DNA from: Paenibacillus sp. FSL H8-0332
GTDB lineage: Bacteria; Bacillota; Bacilli; Paenibacillales; Paenibacillaceae
DNA length: 64,000 bases
Assembly: GCF_037963835.1 (NCBI RefSeq)
Contig: NZ_CP150145.1
Span: forward strand, 62,001 to 126,000
Direction of reading: 5' to 3'
Below, piece after piece: positions 52,071 to 60,635 of the stretch. The position numbers were made by a program, and so were the translations under genes. Under the pieces are notes generated by a model. It did not search any database and was not told the DNA's origin. It saw nothing but the letters and a program-made list of their open reading frames with translations. How positions within the stretch are numbered: position 1 is the first letter of the stretch; every line of letters starts with the position of its first letter.

Positions 52071-52156
52071 CCTACGCTGGCATTATCCAGATCAGGTATA
52101 AGGGTCAGTATCTTGTGGGATACAATCTCAGCCGGCCAATTCCAGCACCCCTGGTT
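52071..52156 (-). promoter_or_regulatory. TPP (Thi-box) riboswitch
   Basis: On the minus strand the conserved blocks GGGGTGC, GGCTGAGATTG, TACTGACCC, ACCTGATCTGGATAATGCC and AGCGTAGGAA appear in order. These are the TPP aptamer hallmarks. Bases 52021-52070 between aptamer and terminator can supply the antiterminator strand. Confidence 0.96.
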
Positions 52157-52234
52157 CTATAAAGTTCACGGGTATTGCTATGTTCTTACGGTGTATTATA
52201 GACGGCAGCTTCGCGGTTGTCCAGAGCCGTCTAT

Positions 52235-53686
52235 TCAATCCTTATCATAGTACCGCCTTTTGCGGCGGCTGCGGATTCCATTCCGCGCCTCCCGCAGTGT
52301 TAAGCCGATACTGACCGCGATCCCCGAAAAGGTCAGGAACAGAGCCAGATATTCGAATACGGAGTACTCCAGCATTTTGCTCCAGTCGATCTGGCCCTTC
52401 AGATCCTCGATGACCTGATTCATCCCGTAGATTCCGCTGATGACCGTAAATACGGTGAGCACCATCAGGAGCGTATCCCGGCGTTTGGCCTGGAATTTGT
52501 CCTGATACTGAAACAGATCATTCAGGGTCATCTTCACTTCATCGAACAGAGCATCATTGCCGTAAACCTTGCGCAGCTGGAAAAAAATCTCCCGCCCCTG
52601 CGACTGCGAGATCAGCTCCAGAAAATAGAATTTGGCGGAAAATTTATTGATCAGAAAGATCAGATTCTCGATCTCGTCGTAATCGTGGTTGATGCGCAGC
52701 CGGGAATGCAGATTGGCGAGCTTCAGCAGCACGATTTTATGAAAAATACTCAGCAGCAGTCCATAATAATACTCTCCGTACATCTGGTTGACCAGCTCCG
52801 TGGCAATATCGGGCTTCGCCCGGCTCAGGCAGCAGAAGGTCTGCTCGTTCGTCATATAATAGGTGTCCGGCCCCCAGCGGCTATAGCAATGCTCCCGGGT
52901 GTACTGCTCGATATACTCAGGATCACTCGCACTGGTAAAAGGTTTACCGTCTATAGTCAGCCCATCCAGCTGGGAGGCACGGTAGCGCAGCTCTACACTT
53001 ATCTCATCCAGCTCTTCCTCACGGTTGAAGCCATAGAAGGCCTGCACCAGCATCCGTTCATCCACGAAAAAAGGCAGGGTCTCGAAATACGCGCCATCAA
53101 TCTCCGCAGGGTCGAGAAACGGCTCCAGACCGGAGACGAGATTCTTGAACACGAAATCCTCCACCCGGCCGAAGGACTTCTCCTGGCAATGGATAAAGGC
53201 ATGTTTATCCTGATAACACACATCCTCCAGTGTTCGGAACCGGTCAGCGAATTCCAGCACAGTGCTGAAGGGAAGGTTTTTCTCCTCGATAGCCACTCTT
53301 ATGGTCAGAAAGCCCAGCTCAAATGGGCAGAGGAACACATCGGTGGACAGAATCCGGAAATTCACAGACTCGAAGAGCATTTCCAGCCGGCACGGCAGAT
53401 CGTTTACCCGGGAAAAGCGGCGGAAGGAATCGCTGTCCTTCTCACGCGGAAACAGCACATGAGCGGCAAACGGCAGATAGCTGCGCTCCATTTTCTCATG
53501 GGACACGCAGTAGCCTTCTCCGTAATAGGCATTCTCCAGTTCCTTGTTATCGAGAAAAAAACGCGTGAACCCATCCTTCTGCAGACTTGCTATCAGCTCT
53601 TTATCCTGTCCGGGCTTGATGGAGAAGGGGAAAATAAATTGCAGCAACGCTGTATGCAGGGTGGGTTCAGAATGCAGTTCAACCAT
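52235..53686 (-). CDS. CorA-like membrane protein with large divergent cytoplasmic domain
   Basis: A 483-aa protein with a long soluble N-terminal part (about 1-395) and two C-terminal membrane helices. The first helix ends VFTVISGIYGMNQVIEDL, which carries the YGMN motif that defines the CorA magnesium-channel family; the second is LALFLTFSGIAVSIGLTL, followed by a basic tail (RSRRKRRYY). The N-terminal domain is much longer than in ordinary CorA (about 320 aa in total) and I recognise no other domain in it, though a coiled coil leads into the membrane as in CorA. It is likely a CorA-like channel or a channel-derived sensor. Single gene. Confidence 0.65.
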   Translation of the reverse strand: MVELHSEPTLHTALLQFIFPFSIKPGQDKELIASLQKDGFTRFFLDNKELENAYYGEGYCVSHEKMERSYLPFAAHVLFPREKDSDSFRRFSRVNDLPCRLEMLFESVNFRILSTDVFLCPFELGFLTIRVAIEEKNLPFSTVLEFADRFRTLEDVCYQDKHAFIHCQEKSFGRVEDFVFKNLVSGLEPFLDPAEIDGAYFETLPFFVDERMLVQAFYGFNREEELDEISVELRYRASQLDGLTIDGKPFTSASDPEYIEQYTREHCYSRWGPDTYYMTNEQTFCCLSRAKPDIATELVNQMYGEYYYGLLLSIFHKIVLLKLANLHSRLRINHDYDEIENLIFLINKFSAKFYFLELISQSQGREIFFQLRKVYGNDALFDEVKMTLNDLFQYQDKFQAKRRDTLLMVLTVFTVISGIYGMNQVIEDLKGQIDWSKMLEYSVFEYLALFLTFSGIAVSIGLTLREARNGIRSRRKRRYYDKD

Positions 53687-53733
53687 GTGGGTGTTCCATC
53701 CTTCTTCGCAGAATATGGATCTTGTTAGCTATA

Positions 53734-54918
53734 TTACCCGATTCTCCAGGCGGTCACACTTAGGAGGAATAAAAGGGCGGCAAAAGTGGCCAATAGCCCC
53801 GACGTCTGGGCAATCTGCATATGATCCATGGACCAGCCGGTCAGCAGCGGCAGCACCGCGCCGCCAATTCCGCCGGAGGCGATCATAATGCTGGGCGTCG
53901 ATTCTTCCGCGCCGGGCAGCAGCTTGCTGGAGAAGACCAGCGCGATCGAGAAGATGCCGGACATGAACAGGCCAAGCAGCAGGATGATCGCAAATGCGGC
54001 AAGCCGGTGACCGGCGAACGGGAAAATAACGAGCAGCAGCAAAGCGGCAAAGCAGCTGATGAGCACATAGATGCGGTAGGAAATCTTCTCGGCGATGACA
54101 CCGGCGAACAGTCTGCCTGCCGACATGGCCAGCCAGAAGAAGGTCACCGTGAGCGCAGCCGCGGCCTCGCTCATGCCCAGCTTCGCGATGAAGATCGCCG
54201 GCATGAAGTTCACCAGGCTCATCTCGGTGCCTACATAGAGAAAGAAGAACAGAATGAACAAGCCAAGCACGACCCATTGCTTGCCCTTGTAGGGCAAGGA
54301 CGACCGTCTGGTGGTTCCCGCTTCCGCTGCCGCCGCGCGGTCAGGGCGGGCAGGCCGCTCATTCAGCGCGCTGTCCAGCGGGCCGAATCTGCTCTTCGCC
54401 CAGAAGAGCAGCGAGAGAAGGGAGCAGGCGGCAACGATCAGGAAGGCCAGCCTCCACTGTCCTGCGGCAATCAGCGGACTGGCCGCCAGCGGCATGATCA
54501 GCGCCCCGACACCGAACAGCACCTCCAGCCTGCTCATGGCAACCGCCGTTCCTTCGGTGACTGCGGCTATAATAATCGTGCCGATGACGGCTTCGATCAT
54601 CCCGAAGCCGAACCCTGCGGCTACGGCAATTACGTACATCCAGCCCCAGGGCGGGAGGAAGGCGTAGGCAATTTCGGCGCAGAACAGCAGGCCGGTGGCA
54701 ATCAGAATGCCGCCGCGCTTGCCGAACCGCCGGTTCAGCAGCGGCGAGACCAGTACGCCGGCCAGGAAGCCCGCGAACTGGCTGAAGATCAGCTCGCCCC
54801 CTGCACTGTAGCTGCGGTCATAATGCTGGAGCAGCACTGGCAGAATGGAGCCCAGGACGACATGGGCGAGGCCGATTACGAAATAGGAGAGACAGCCGAT
54901 CCAGATTAGTTTTTTCAA
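53734..54918 (-). CDS. MFS transporter, GlcP/FHS-like
   Basis: A 394-aa, 12-helix major facilitator. Layout and several segments recall B. subtilis GlcP (a glucose/mannose proton symporter): SQFAGFLAGVLVSPLLNRRF, MSRLEVLFGVGALIMPLAAS, FLYVGTEMSLVNFMPAIFIA, FFWLAMSAGRLFAGVI. The central loop is Ala/Arg rich. Substrate is uncertain; a sugar is my best guess from the likeness. The ATG has AAGGAGT 9 bases upstream. It ends 47 bases before the CorA-like gene on the same strand. Confidence 0.82.
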   Translation of the reverse strand: MKKLIWIGCLSYFVIGLAHVVLGSILPVLLQHYDRSYSAGGELIFSQFAGFLAGVLVSPLLNRRFGKRGGILIATGLLFCAEIAYAFLPPWGWMYVIAVAAGFGFGMIEAVIGTIIIAAVTEGTAVAMSRLEVLFGVGALIMPLAASPLIAAGQWRLAFLIVAACSLLSLLFWAKSRFGPLDSALNERPARPDRAAAAEAGTTRRSSLPYKGKQWVVLGLFILFFFLYVGTEMSLVNFMPAIFIAKLGMSEAAAALTVTFFWLAMSAGRLFAGVIAEKISYRIYVLISCFAALLLLVIFPFAGHRLAAFAIILLLGLFMSGIFSIALVFSSKLLPGAEESTPSIMIASGGIGGAVLPLLTGWSMDHMQIAQTSGLLATFAALLFLLSVTAWRIG

Positions 54919-55026
54919 GGATAAGACTCCTTATTAATCAATTTATGAACAGATGCCGGGATTCAGAATGAACGGGAAGGGTACACTATATTAGGCACAG
55001 GTTAATCATAAATCCAAACCGTGGAC

Positions 55027-55050
55027 GTGAATATATAAACTTATATTCAC
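55027..55050 (+). promoter_or_regulatory. 24-bp inverted repeat ahead of the flavin-fold gene
   Basis: GTGAATATA and TATATTCAC form perfect 9-bp arms around a 6-base spacer, 27 bases before the ATG. This looks like a repressor operator; no candidate regulator is adjacent. Confidence 0.55.
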
Positions 55051-55077
55051 ATGAATTTGAAGGGAGCTGTGACGTCA

Positions 55078-55497
55078 ATGGATAACAAAGAGCTGGAGAA
55101 AACAATCATACAGGTGCTGGACGACAACAGGTTCGGTTCCTTCGGCACGATTGAGGCCGGTAATAAGCCTAAGGTGCGTTACATGGCGATATTTCATGAC
55201 GGACTGTCCATCTATCTGGCAACTAACCGCAAGACTCATAAGGTAGAAGAGCTTCAGGATAATCCGAATGCTAGTCTCTTGCTGGGCTATGAACAGGGCG
55301 GTGGCAAGGATGTACTGGAGATTGAAGCTACGGTTGCTGTGACGAAGGATGATAGCTTGCGCTCTAAGGTATGGAATGAGTCCCTGGAGAAATGGTTCAA
55401 GGGACCGGATGATCCCGATTATGTCATTCTTGAGCTGTCTCCGTCACGGATTGAATATATGGGCAAGAACGGTGAGCATGGGGTGTGGCAGTCTTAA
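55078..55497 (+). CDS. Pyridoxamine 5'-phosphate oxidase-fold protein (general stress protein 26-like)
   Basis: A 139-aa single-domain protein of the split-barrel flavin/PNPOx-like superfamily: FGSFGTIEAGNKPKVRYMAI, IYLATNRKTHKVEELQDNPN, ASLLLGYE and a C-terminal strand SPSRIEYMG. Members bind FMN, F420 or haem, and many Bacillales copies are stress-induced. ATG 55078 is chosen since GAAGGGAG precedes it at workable distance; the ATG at 55051 has no ribosome site and overlaps the inverted repeat. Exact reaction unknown. Confidence 0.85.
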   Translation: MDNKELEKTIIQVLDDNRFGSFGTIEAGNKPKVRYMAIFHDGLSIYLATNRKTHKVEELQDNPNASLLLGYEQGGGKDVLEIEATVAVTKDDSLRSKVWNESLEKWFKGPDDPDYVILELSPSRIEYMGKNGEHGVWQS

Positions 55498-55705
55498 GCG
55501 GCTGTCTTTGGCAAAAAGGTGGCGGTGTCCGGTAACGGATAAGTCCCGCCTAAGCCTAAGTATTATATAGCCCGGCAACCCGGGCCTCTTAGGGACCTTC
55601 ATGGTTCATAGGGGGCCCTTTCTGCTGCTGCTTTCCTGATTGTGCCGGAGGAATCATGCTATAATGACCTCAGGTTATCGACATCATGAAGCGGAGGGGA
55701 ATGGC

Positions 55706-56740
55706 ATGAACTGTGTTGACTGTGCTGACATCGACCCGATAGAGGATCAAGGGGAGCTGAAGCTCCGCCCCTGTTCTGATCCGCTGGCTGCTGCCATCCG
55801 AAATGCCGGTTATGAAGCATTTCAGACAAGCAAGACCTGTATCATTCCATATCATCGTAAGGAAGAGCTATTGAAGCTTATAGAAATGCTGGTGGCGGCT
55901 AAGGACATAGCGGACTCCTTATCCGTATGCGTTAAGAGCAAAGGCGCCCCTGCGGCTCCGGACCGGTGGCTGACCTTCGATCAGCTGAAGGTCCGTTTCG
56001 CTAATGAGAATCTGGTGTCCATCATTATGAGCCATGATTTCTGCAGCCACATGCAACCGATTGTGAATTTCAGCGAGGAGATTGTCGGCTTTGAATTTCT
56101 GCTGCGCCCGCTGCCCCAGGGCAGTTATTTTCAGCCCTATGAGCTGTTTGAAATTGCCCGCCGTACAGGGTTTCATTCCTTCCTTGACCGGGCCGCCCGG
56201 ATCTCGGCGATAGAGACCGGCAGTAAGCTGCTGCCCAAGGGCATTAAGCGGTTCATTAACTTCCTGCCCTCTTCTATTTATAATCCCAAGTATTGTCTTA
56301 CTCATACCTTCGAGGCGATCCGGAGGCTGGACCAGAACCCGGAGGATTATGTATTTGAAGTAGTGGAGACGGAGCAGATCAGCGATGTTGCACATCTGCG
56401 CGCCATTTTCGCCGAATACCGACAGCAGGGGATGCGGGTTGCGCTGGATGATGTCGGCGCGGGCTACTCGACGCTAGAGCTGATGTCCAGCCTCCAGCCC
56501 GATTATGTCAAGGTTGACCGTAGTCTGATCAGCTTCTGTGACCGGGATGAGGAGAAGCAGCGGATGCTAAGGGAGATTATCTCCAGGGCAGGACAATTCG
56601 GTGCAAGCCTGCTGGCCGAAGGCATTGAACGCCGTGAGGAATTCCTGGTCTGCCGTGATCTGGGCATGGATCTGGGACAAGGCTATCTGTTCGGGCTGCC
56701 GGAGGATAAGCCGCCGGGGCGATTCGGAATTACGGCCTGA
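55706..56740 (+). CDS. EAL-domain protein with N-terminal Cys cluster
   Basis: A 344-aa soluble protein. Residues 1-25 hold CVDC and a third Cys (LRPCSD), possibly a metal site. Residues 26-105 are unassigned. The EAL domain spans about 120-335. Its signature reads GFEFLLRP (EFL instead of EAL, with the catalytic Glu kept); other key residues are present: INFLPSSI (Asn), EVVETEQ (Glu), DDVGAGYSTL (Asp pair), YVKVDRSLI (Lys), LLAEGIERREE (Glu). It is probably an active c-di-GMP phosphodiesterase, but a receptor role is possible. GGAGGGG lies 9 bases before ATG 55706. Confidence 0.88.
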   Translation: MNCVDCADIDPIEDQGELKLRPCSDPLAAAIRNAGYEAFQTSKTCIIPYHRKEELLKLIEMLVAAKDIADSLSVCVKSKGAPAAPDRWLTFDQLKVRFANENLVSIIMSHDFCSHMQPIVNFSEEIVGFEFLLRPLPQGSYFQPYELFEIARRTGFHSFLDRAARISAIETGSKLLPKGIKRFINFLPSSIYNPKYCLTHTFEAIRRLDQNPEDYVFEVVETEQISDVAHLRAIFAEYRQQGMRVALDDVGAGYSTLELMSSLQPDYVKVDRSLISFCDRDEEKQRMLREIISRAGQFGASLLAEGIERREEFLVCRDLGMDLGQGYLFGLPEDKPPGRFGITA

Positions 56741-56756
56741 ACAGTAAGGATGATTC

Positions 56757-56803
56757 TCCCCGGATGCAGGCAGACCCCAAGGCTGCCGGTATCCGGGGAT
56801 TTG
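56757..56803 (+). terminator. Terminator after the EAL gene
   Basis: TCCCCGGAT pairs with ATCCGGGGA, with an inner GGCAG/CTGCC stem, followed by TTTG. Confidence 0.72.
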
Positions 56804-56828
56804 TGATGTCACTTAGAAGGAAGAAAGG

Positions 56829-57515
56829 ATGGAGAACAACGTGAGTGTAACCCTATTGTACGTAGAAGATGACCGGGAGATCGGCAGTGTCGTAGCGGCA
56901 GATCTGCGGGAACGGGAATATGCTGTGCGCTGGCTGGAGAGCGGGGACGGAGCGCTTGAAGCCGCAGAGGGCTGCCAGCTGGCGATTCTGGATGTGATGC
57001 TGCCGGGGCTGGACGGCTTCACCGTCGGCCAGCGGCTGAAGCGGGCTTATCCGGAGCTGCCGGTTCTGATGCTCTCGGCGCGCACCTCCATTGACGATAA
57101 GCTTCAGGGGCTGGACTTCGCCGATGATTATCTGACCAAGCCGTTTCATCCCGATGAGCTGGCGGCGAGAATCGAGGTTCTGCTGAGAAGAAGCGGCGCT
57201 GCTGCGCCCGCTCAGTTGACCCTTAAGCATCTGGTTGTCAGACCGGGGAGCAGTGTGGTCACGGAAGCTGCGACCGGACGGGAGATTATGCTTACCGGCA
57301 AGCAGTTTCAGATCTTCTCTTATCTGCTGCGGCATTTGGGCCAGATTCTGACCAAGGAGCAGATCTATGAAGCGGTCTGGGGGGAGAGCTATATCGACGG
57401 CGACAAGACGCTGATGGTACATATCCGTTATCTGCGCGAGAAGCTGGAGCTTGATCCGGCCGCGCCGGAGATTATTGAGACCGTGAGGGGAATCGGCTAC
57501 CGGGTGAGAGGGTGA
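56829..57515 (+). CDS. OmpR-family response regulator
   Basis: A 228-aa regulator: receiver at 1-115 (Asp in LAILDVMLPGLDGF about 54; Lys in DDYLTKPFHPDEL) and a winged-helix DNA-binding domain at about 130-228 (IMLTGKQFQIFSYLLRHLGQ, YIDGDKTLMVHIRYLREKLE, IETVRGIGYRV). It overlaps the kinase gene by 4 bases and heads a five-gene unit with an ABC transporter, as in systems responding to lantibiotics or bacitracin-like peptides. RBS AGAAGGAAGAAAGG precedes the ATG. Confidence 0.95.
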   Translation: MENNVSVTLLYVEDDREIGSVVAADLREREYAVRWLESGDGALEAAEGCQLAILDVMLPGLDGFTVGQRLKRAYPELPVLMLSARTSIDDKLQGLDFADDYLTKPFHPDELAARIEVLLRRSGAAAPAQLTLKHLVVRPGSSVVTEAATGREIMLTGKQFQIFSYLLRHLGQILTKEQIYEAVWGESYIDGDKTLMVHIRYLREKLELDPAAPEIIETVRGIGYRVRG

Positions 57516-58930
57516 AGGGGGCAGGGCGTTTCCAGCTGCTGCACCGTTCGCTGCTTTTTCGCTATCTGCTCATTATCGTAGCTGCACTGCTGTTCGTGCC
57601 GGTTGTTATTCCGCTGACGATTGCAGTGTACAGCATCTTCGGGGGGCTTACTCATACAAGTCCACCCAAGGAGTATAAGCAGTATTCCAGTGTGGATAAG
57701 CTGGAGATGATGTGGCATGAGGAAGCCCGCAAGCTCCTTGACCAGCCCCCTGCGGATATCACCCGGCGGCTGTCGGTCTTAAGCGAAGCCTATCCGTTGT
57801 CCAGAATATTCTGGGTCGATCATGCGGGGAAAACACAGCTGGTGACAGAGCCTTCAGGACCGCCGCTGTTCTTGACGGGAGAGGCTCCGGCTGTTCCCGC
57901 CCAGTGGAGCGCCGCTGAAGCGGTAGCCTTCATGAAGGACAGTGCGGCGCTGAAGCCGCTGGCGATTGTCGCATTTATAGGAGACCGGGCAGAGGCCGCA
58001 GAGGGCTTCATGGTTATGCAGATTCCTGAGGATATTACGAAGAGCAAATATGCGGCAGGACTGGATAAATGGTATTCGATTGCCATGCTGGTGTTCTTCC
58101 TGCTGTTCATCACCAGCTCCTGGTTCTTCTTCATCATGATCCGCAGAAGGCTGCTGCGGCTGCAGACCGCTATGGTGTTCACCGGGCAGGAGGGCTTACC
58201 GCAGATTGTTCCGCCGGGGAAGCCGGATGAGATCGGGCATCTGGAGGAAGCGTTTAATACTATGGTGACGGAGCTTAAGGCAGGCCGTGCAAGGGAGGCG
58301 GAAGAAGAGGCGCTGCGCAAGCGGCTGGTAGCCGATCTGTCGCATGATCTGCGGACTCCGCTGACCGTCATTCGCAGCCACCTCCATGTACTGGGCAAGG
58401 AGCCGTTGTCAACACGCGGCCAGTCCTCCCTGGAGCTGATGGATCAGCGGATTGAGAGCCTTGGCATCCTGATTGAGAACCTGCTGTCCTACAATCTGCT
58501 GAACAGTGGACGCATTGCGCTGACTCTGGAACGCCGGGATGTGCTGAGACTGGTACGGGAGAGCGCCGCCGCCTGGTATCCCGTCTGGGAGAAGGAGGGG
58601 TACCGGATTGACATTGATCTGGAGGCTGCGCCGCTGTATTGGGAGGTCGATGACACCTGGTTCCGTAGGGTGCTGGATAACCTGTTCCAGAACATTCTGC
58701 GTCATGCACGCAGCGGATTATATGTAGGAATTCTTACGGAGATCCGTGAGGGCAACCGGGTGATTATCATTTCGGATCACGGCGGCGGCCTGGAGCAGAG
58801 CTCGGATTCCGCCGGAGCAGGTCTGGGACTGTCGATTGTCGATCTGCTGCTGAAGCGGATGGACCTGGAATGGAGCATGGAGAGTACGGCGAAGGGTACC
58901 GAGGTTGTGATCTGGAAGCGGGACGCCTGA
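57512..58930 (+). CDS. Sensor histidine kinase (two-helix, HAMP-type)
   Basis: A 472-aa kinase with two membrane helices (about 10-35 and 188-210) flanking a sensor domain of about 150 residues, a HAMP-like linker, the HisKA box (VADLSHDLRTPLTVIRSHLH, His about 278), and HATPase motifs (FQNILRHARSG, ISDHGGGLEQ, GAGLGLSIVDLLL). GTG start overlapping the regulator stop. The sizeable extracellular domain sets it apart from BceS-type intramembrane kinases, so it may bind its ligand itself. Confidence 0.93.
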   Translation: MKGAGRFQLLHRSLLFRYLLIIVAALLFVPVVIPLTIAVYSIFGGLTHTSPPKEYKQYSSVDKLEMMWHEEARKLLDQPPADITRRLSVLSEAYPLSRIFWVDHAGKTQLVTEPSGPPLFLTGEAPAVPAQWSAAEAVAFMKDSAALKPLAIVAFIGDRAEAAEGFMVMQIPEDITKSKYAAGLDKWYSIAMLVFFLLFITSSWFFFIMIRRRLLRLQTAMVFTGQEGLPQIVPPGKPDEIGHLEEAFNTMVTELKAGRAREAEEEALRKRLVADLSHDLRTPLTVIRSHLHVLGKEPLSTRGQSSLELMDQRIESLGILIENLLSYNLLNSGRIALTLERRDVLRLVRESAAAWYPVWEKEGYRIDIDLEAAPLYWEVDDTWFRRVLDNLFQNILRHARSGLYVGILTEIREGNRVIIISDHGGGLEQSSDSAGAGLGLSIVDLLLKRMDLEWSMESTAKGTEVVIWKRDA

Positions 58931-59008
58931 ACAATTTAAACAAAATTTAAACTTGCTGCTTCCGTGCTTTTAACCTTGGGGCGTTATGCTGTTACCGAGG
59001 TGAAGAGA

Positions 59009-59920
59009 ATGAAGGATACAGTGATAGAGACAAGAAATCTGCTTAAGGAATACCGCGGCCGTGCGGCTGTGAAGAACCTGAATCTCAATATTACAAAAGG
59101 GGAAATCTACGGGTTCCTCGGGCCGAACGGTGCCGGCAAAACAACAACTATCCGCATGCTGCTCGGCCTGATCAAGCCGACCTCCGGCAGGATTGAAATC
59201 TTCGGCAAGGAGCTGCGTGCGAACCGGATGCAGATTCTGCGCAAGATAGGCTCGCTGGTGGAATCGCCGTCCTATTACGGGCATCTGAGTGCATGGGACA
59301 ACCTGGAGGCGATCCGCCGGATTCTGGGTGTGCCCAAGGTGCGCATTGCCGAGGTGCTGGAGATCGTATCGCTTACCGGGGAGGAGAAGCGGCCGGTCAA
59401 GGGCTTTTCACTGGGTATGAAGCAGCGGCTGGGGATAGCGGCAGCTCTGCTGGGCAGCCCGGAGCTGCTGATTCTCGATGAGCCGACTAACGGGCTGGAC
59501 CCGTCAGGCATACAGGAGATCCGCTCCCTGATTAAGCGGCTGCCCGGCGAGCAGGGCATTACAGTTCTGGTATCCAGCCATCTGCTGAGCGAGATTGAGC
59601 AGATGGCCGGTACGGTCGGCATTATCCGCGAGGGGCAGATGGTCTACCAGGATACTATTGCCCATCTCCAGCAGCAGGCGGCCGGCCATCTGCGCCTGGC
59701 GTTATCCGAGCCGGAGACTGCGCTGATGACGGCGGTGCGGCGCGGCTGCGGCGGCGAGCTGCAGGAGGGCCGGCTGGTCCTGCCCCGGATGAGTGATGCC
59801 AGAGTATCGCTGTTGGTCAAAGAGCTGGTCGAGGAGGGCCACGCGATCTACAGGGTAGAGGAGCACAGGCAATCTCTGGAGGAATTCTTCCTGCAGGTGG
59901 TTGGGGGAGGGGAGCTATGA
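59009..59920 (+). CDS. ABC transporter ATP-binding protein (lantibiotic-immunity LanF-like)
   Basis: A 303-aa ATPase: Walker A GPNGAGKTTTIRMLLGL (about 40-56), signature FSLGMKQRLGIAAALLGSPE, Walker B LLILDEPTNGLDPSG, and a C-terminal extension. It matches BcrA/SpaF/NisF-type ATPases. ATG 59009 is used with GAGGTGAAG upstream. It overlaps the first permease gene by 4 bases. The kinase stop is 78 bases upstream, with no terminator seen, so the five genes may be one operon. Confidence 0.92.
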   Translation: MKDTVIETRNLLKEYRGRAAVKNLNLNITKGEIYGFLGPNGAGKTTTIRMLLGLIKPTSGRIEIFGKELRANRMQILRKIGSLVESPSYYGHLSAWDNLEAIRRILGVPKVRIAEVLEIVSLTGEEKRPVKGFSLGMKQRLGIAAALLGSPELLILDEPTNGLDPSGIQEIRSLIKRLPGEQGITVLVSSHLLSEIEQMAGTVGIIREGQMVYQDTIAHLQQQAAGHLRLALSEPETALMTAVRRGCGGELQEGRLVLPRMSDARVSLLVKELVEEGHAIYRVEEHRQSLEEFFLQVVGGGEL

Positions 59921-60633
59921 TGTGGCGTGCGCTGTCGGCGGACTGGCTTAAGATCCGCGGCAAAGGCATATGGTTCCTCGCCTTCCTTGGCCCGCTGGGC
60001 CTCATCGCCATGCAGGGACTGAATTTCGGCCTCCGTTATGACTATCTTCGCGGGCAGTACCGGGAGGACCTGTGGGGTGGCCTGCTCAGTGAGGTCGTCC
60101 CGTTTGTACCGATTGCCCTGTATCTTGGAGGCACACTGATCTGCTCCCTGATTGCGAATGTCGAGCATCAGACCAGCGCCTGGAAGCAGCTCCTGGCGCT
60201 GCCTGTCTCCCGTACGGCTGTGTTCCTGGCGAAGCTGCTGCTATGTCTGCTGCTGCTTATCGTGTCCTGCCTGCTGCTGTCGGCGGGGACTGTCATTCTC
60301 GGGTTGCTGCTCGGATTCGGTGCTCAGCCGATACCGCTTGCGGACGTCCTGCGGATGGGCTTCGCCGCTTATGCTGCGGCCATGCCTATCATTGCACTCC
60401 AGCTGTGGCTGTCTCTATCCAGCCGGAACCAGACTCTTCCGGTATCGGTGGGGTTGACTTTGTCACTGGTCAGCCCGTTCGGGTTATACTTCACGGAATG
60501 GTTCCCGCTCTCCTGGCCTGCCTTAGCCTGGAGTGATCCGCGTCCTTGGCTGTTCAGCGGAGCCGGCCTGTTGCTTGGACTCCTGGTAATCCTGCCTGGA
60601 GCCATACATTTCGCGCGAAAGGATGTGGACTGA
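59917..60633 (+). CDS. ABC transporter permease (LanE/MutE-like)
   Basis: A 238-aa membrane protein with six helices: ALSADWLKIRGKGIWFLAFL, VPFVPIALYLGGTLICSLIA, NVEHQTSAWKQLLALPVSRT, AVFLAKLLLCLLLLIVSCLL and others. The SAWKQLLALPVSR loop recurs in the next gene as GGWKQLLALPVTR, so the two permeases are paralogous partners as in LanE/LanG. Confidence 0.88.
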   Translation: MMWRALSADWLKIRGKGIWFLAFLGPLGLIAMQGLNFGLRYDYLRGQYREDLWGGLLSEVVPFVPIALYLGGTLICSLIANVEHQTSAWKQLLALPVSRTAVFLAKLLLCLLLLIVSCLLLSAGTVILGLLLGFGAQPIPLADVLRMGFAAYAAAMPIIALQLWLSLSSRNQTLPVSVGLTLSLVSPFGLYFTEWFPLSWPALAWSDPRPWLFSGAGLLLGLLVILPGAIHFARKDVD

Positions 60634-60635
60634 AT

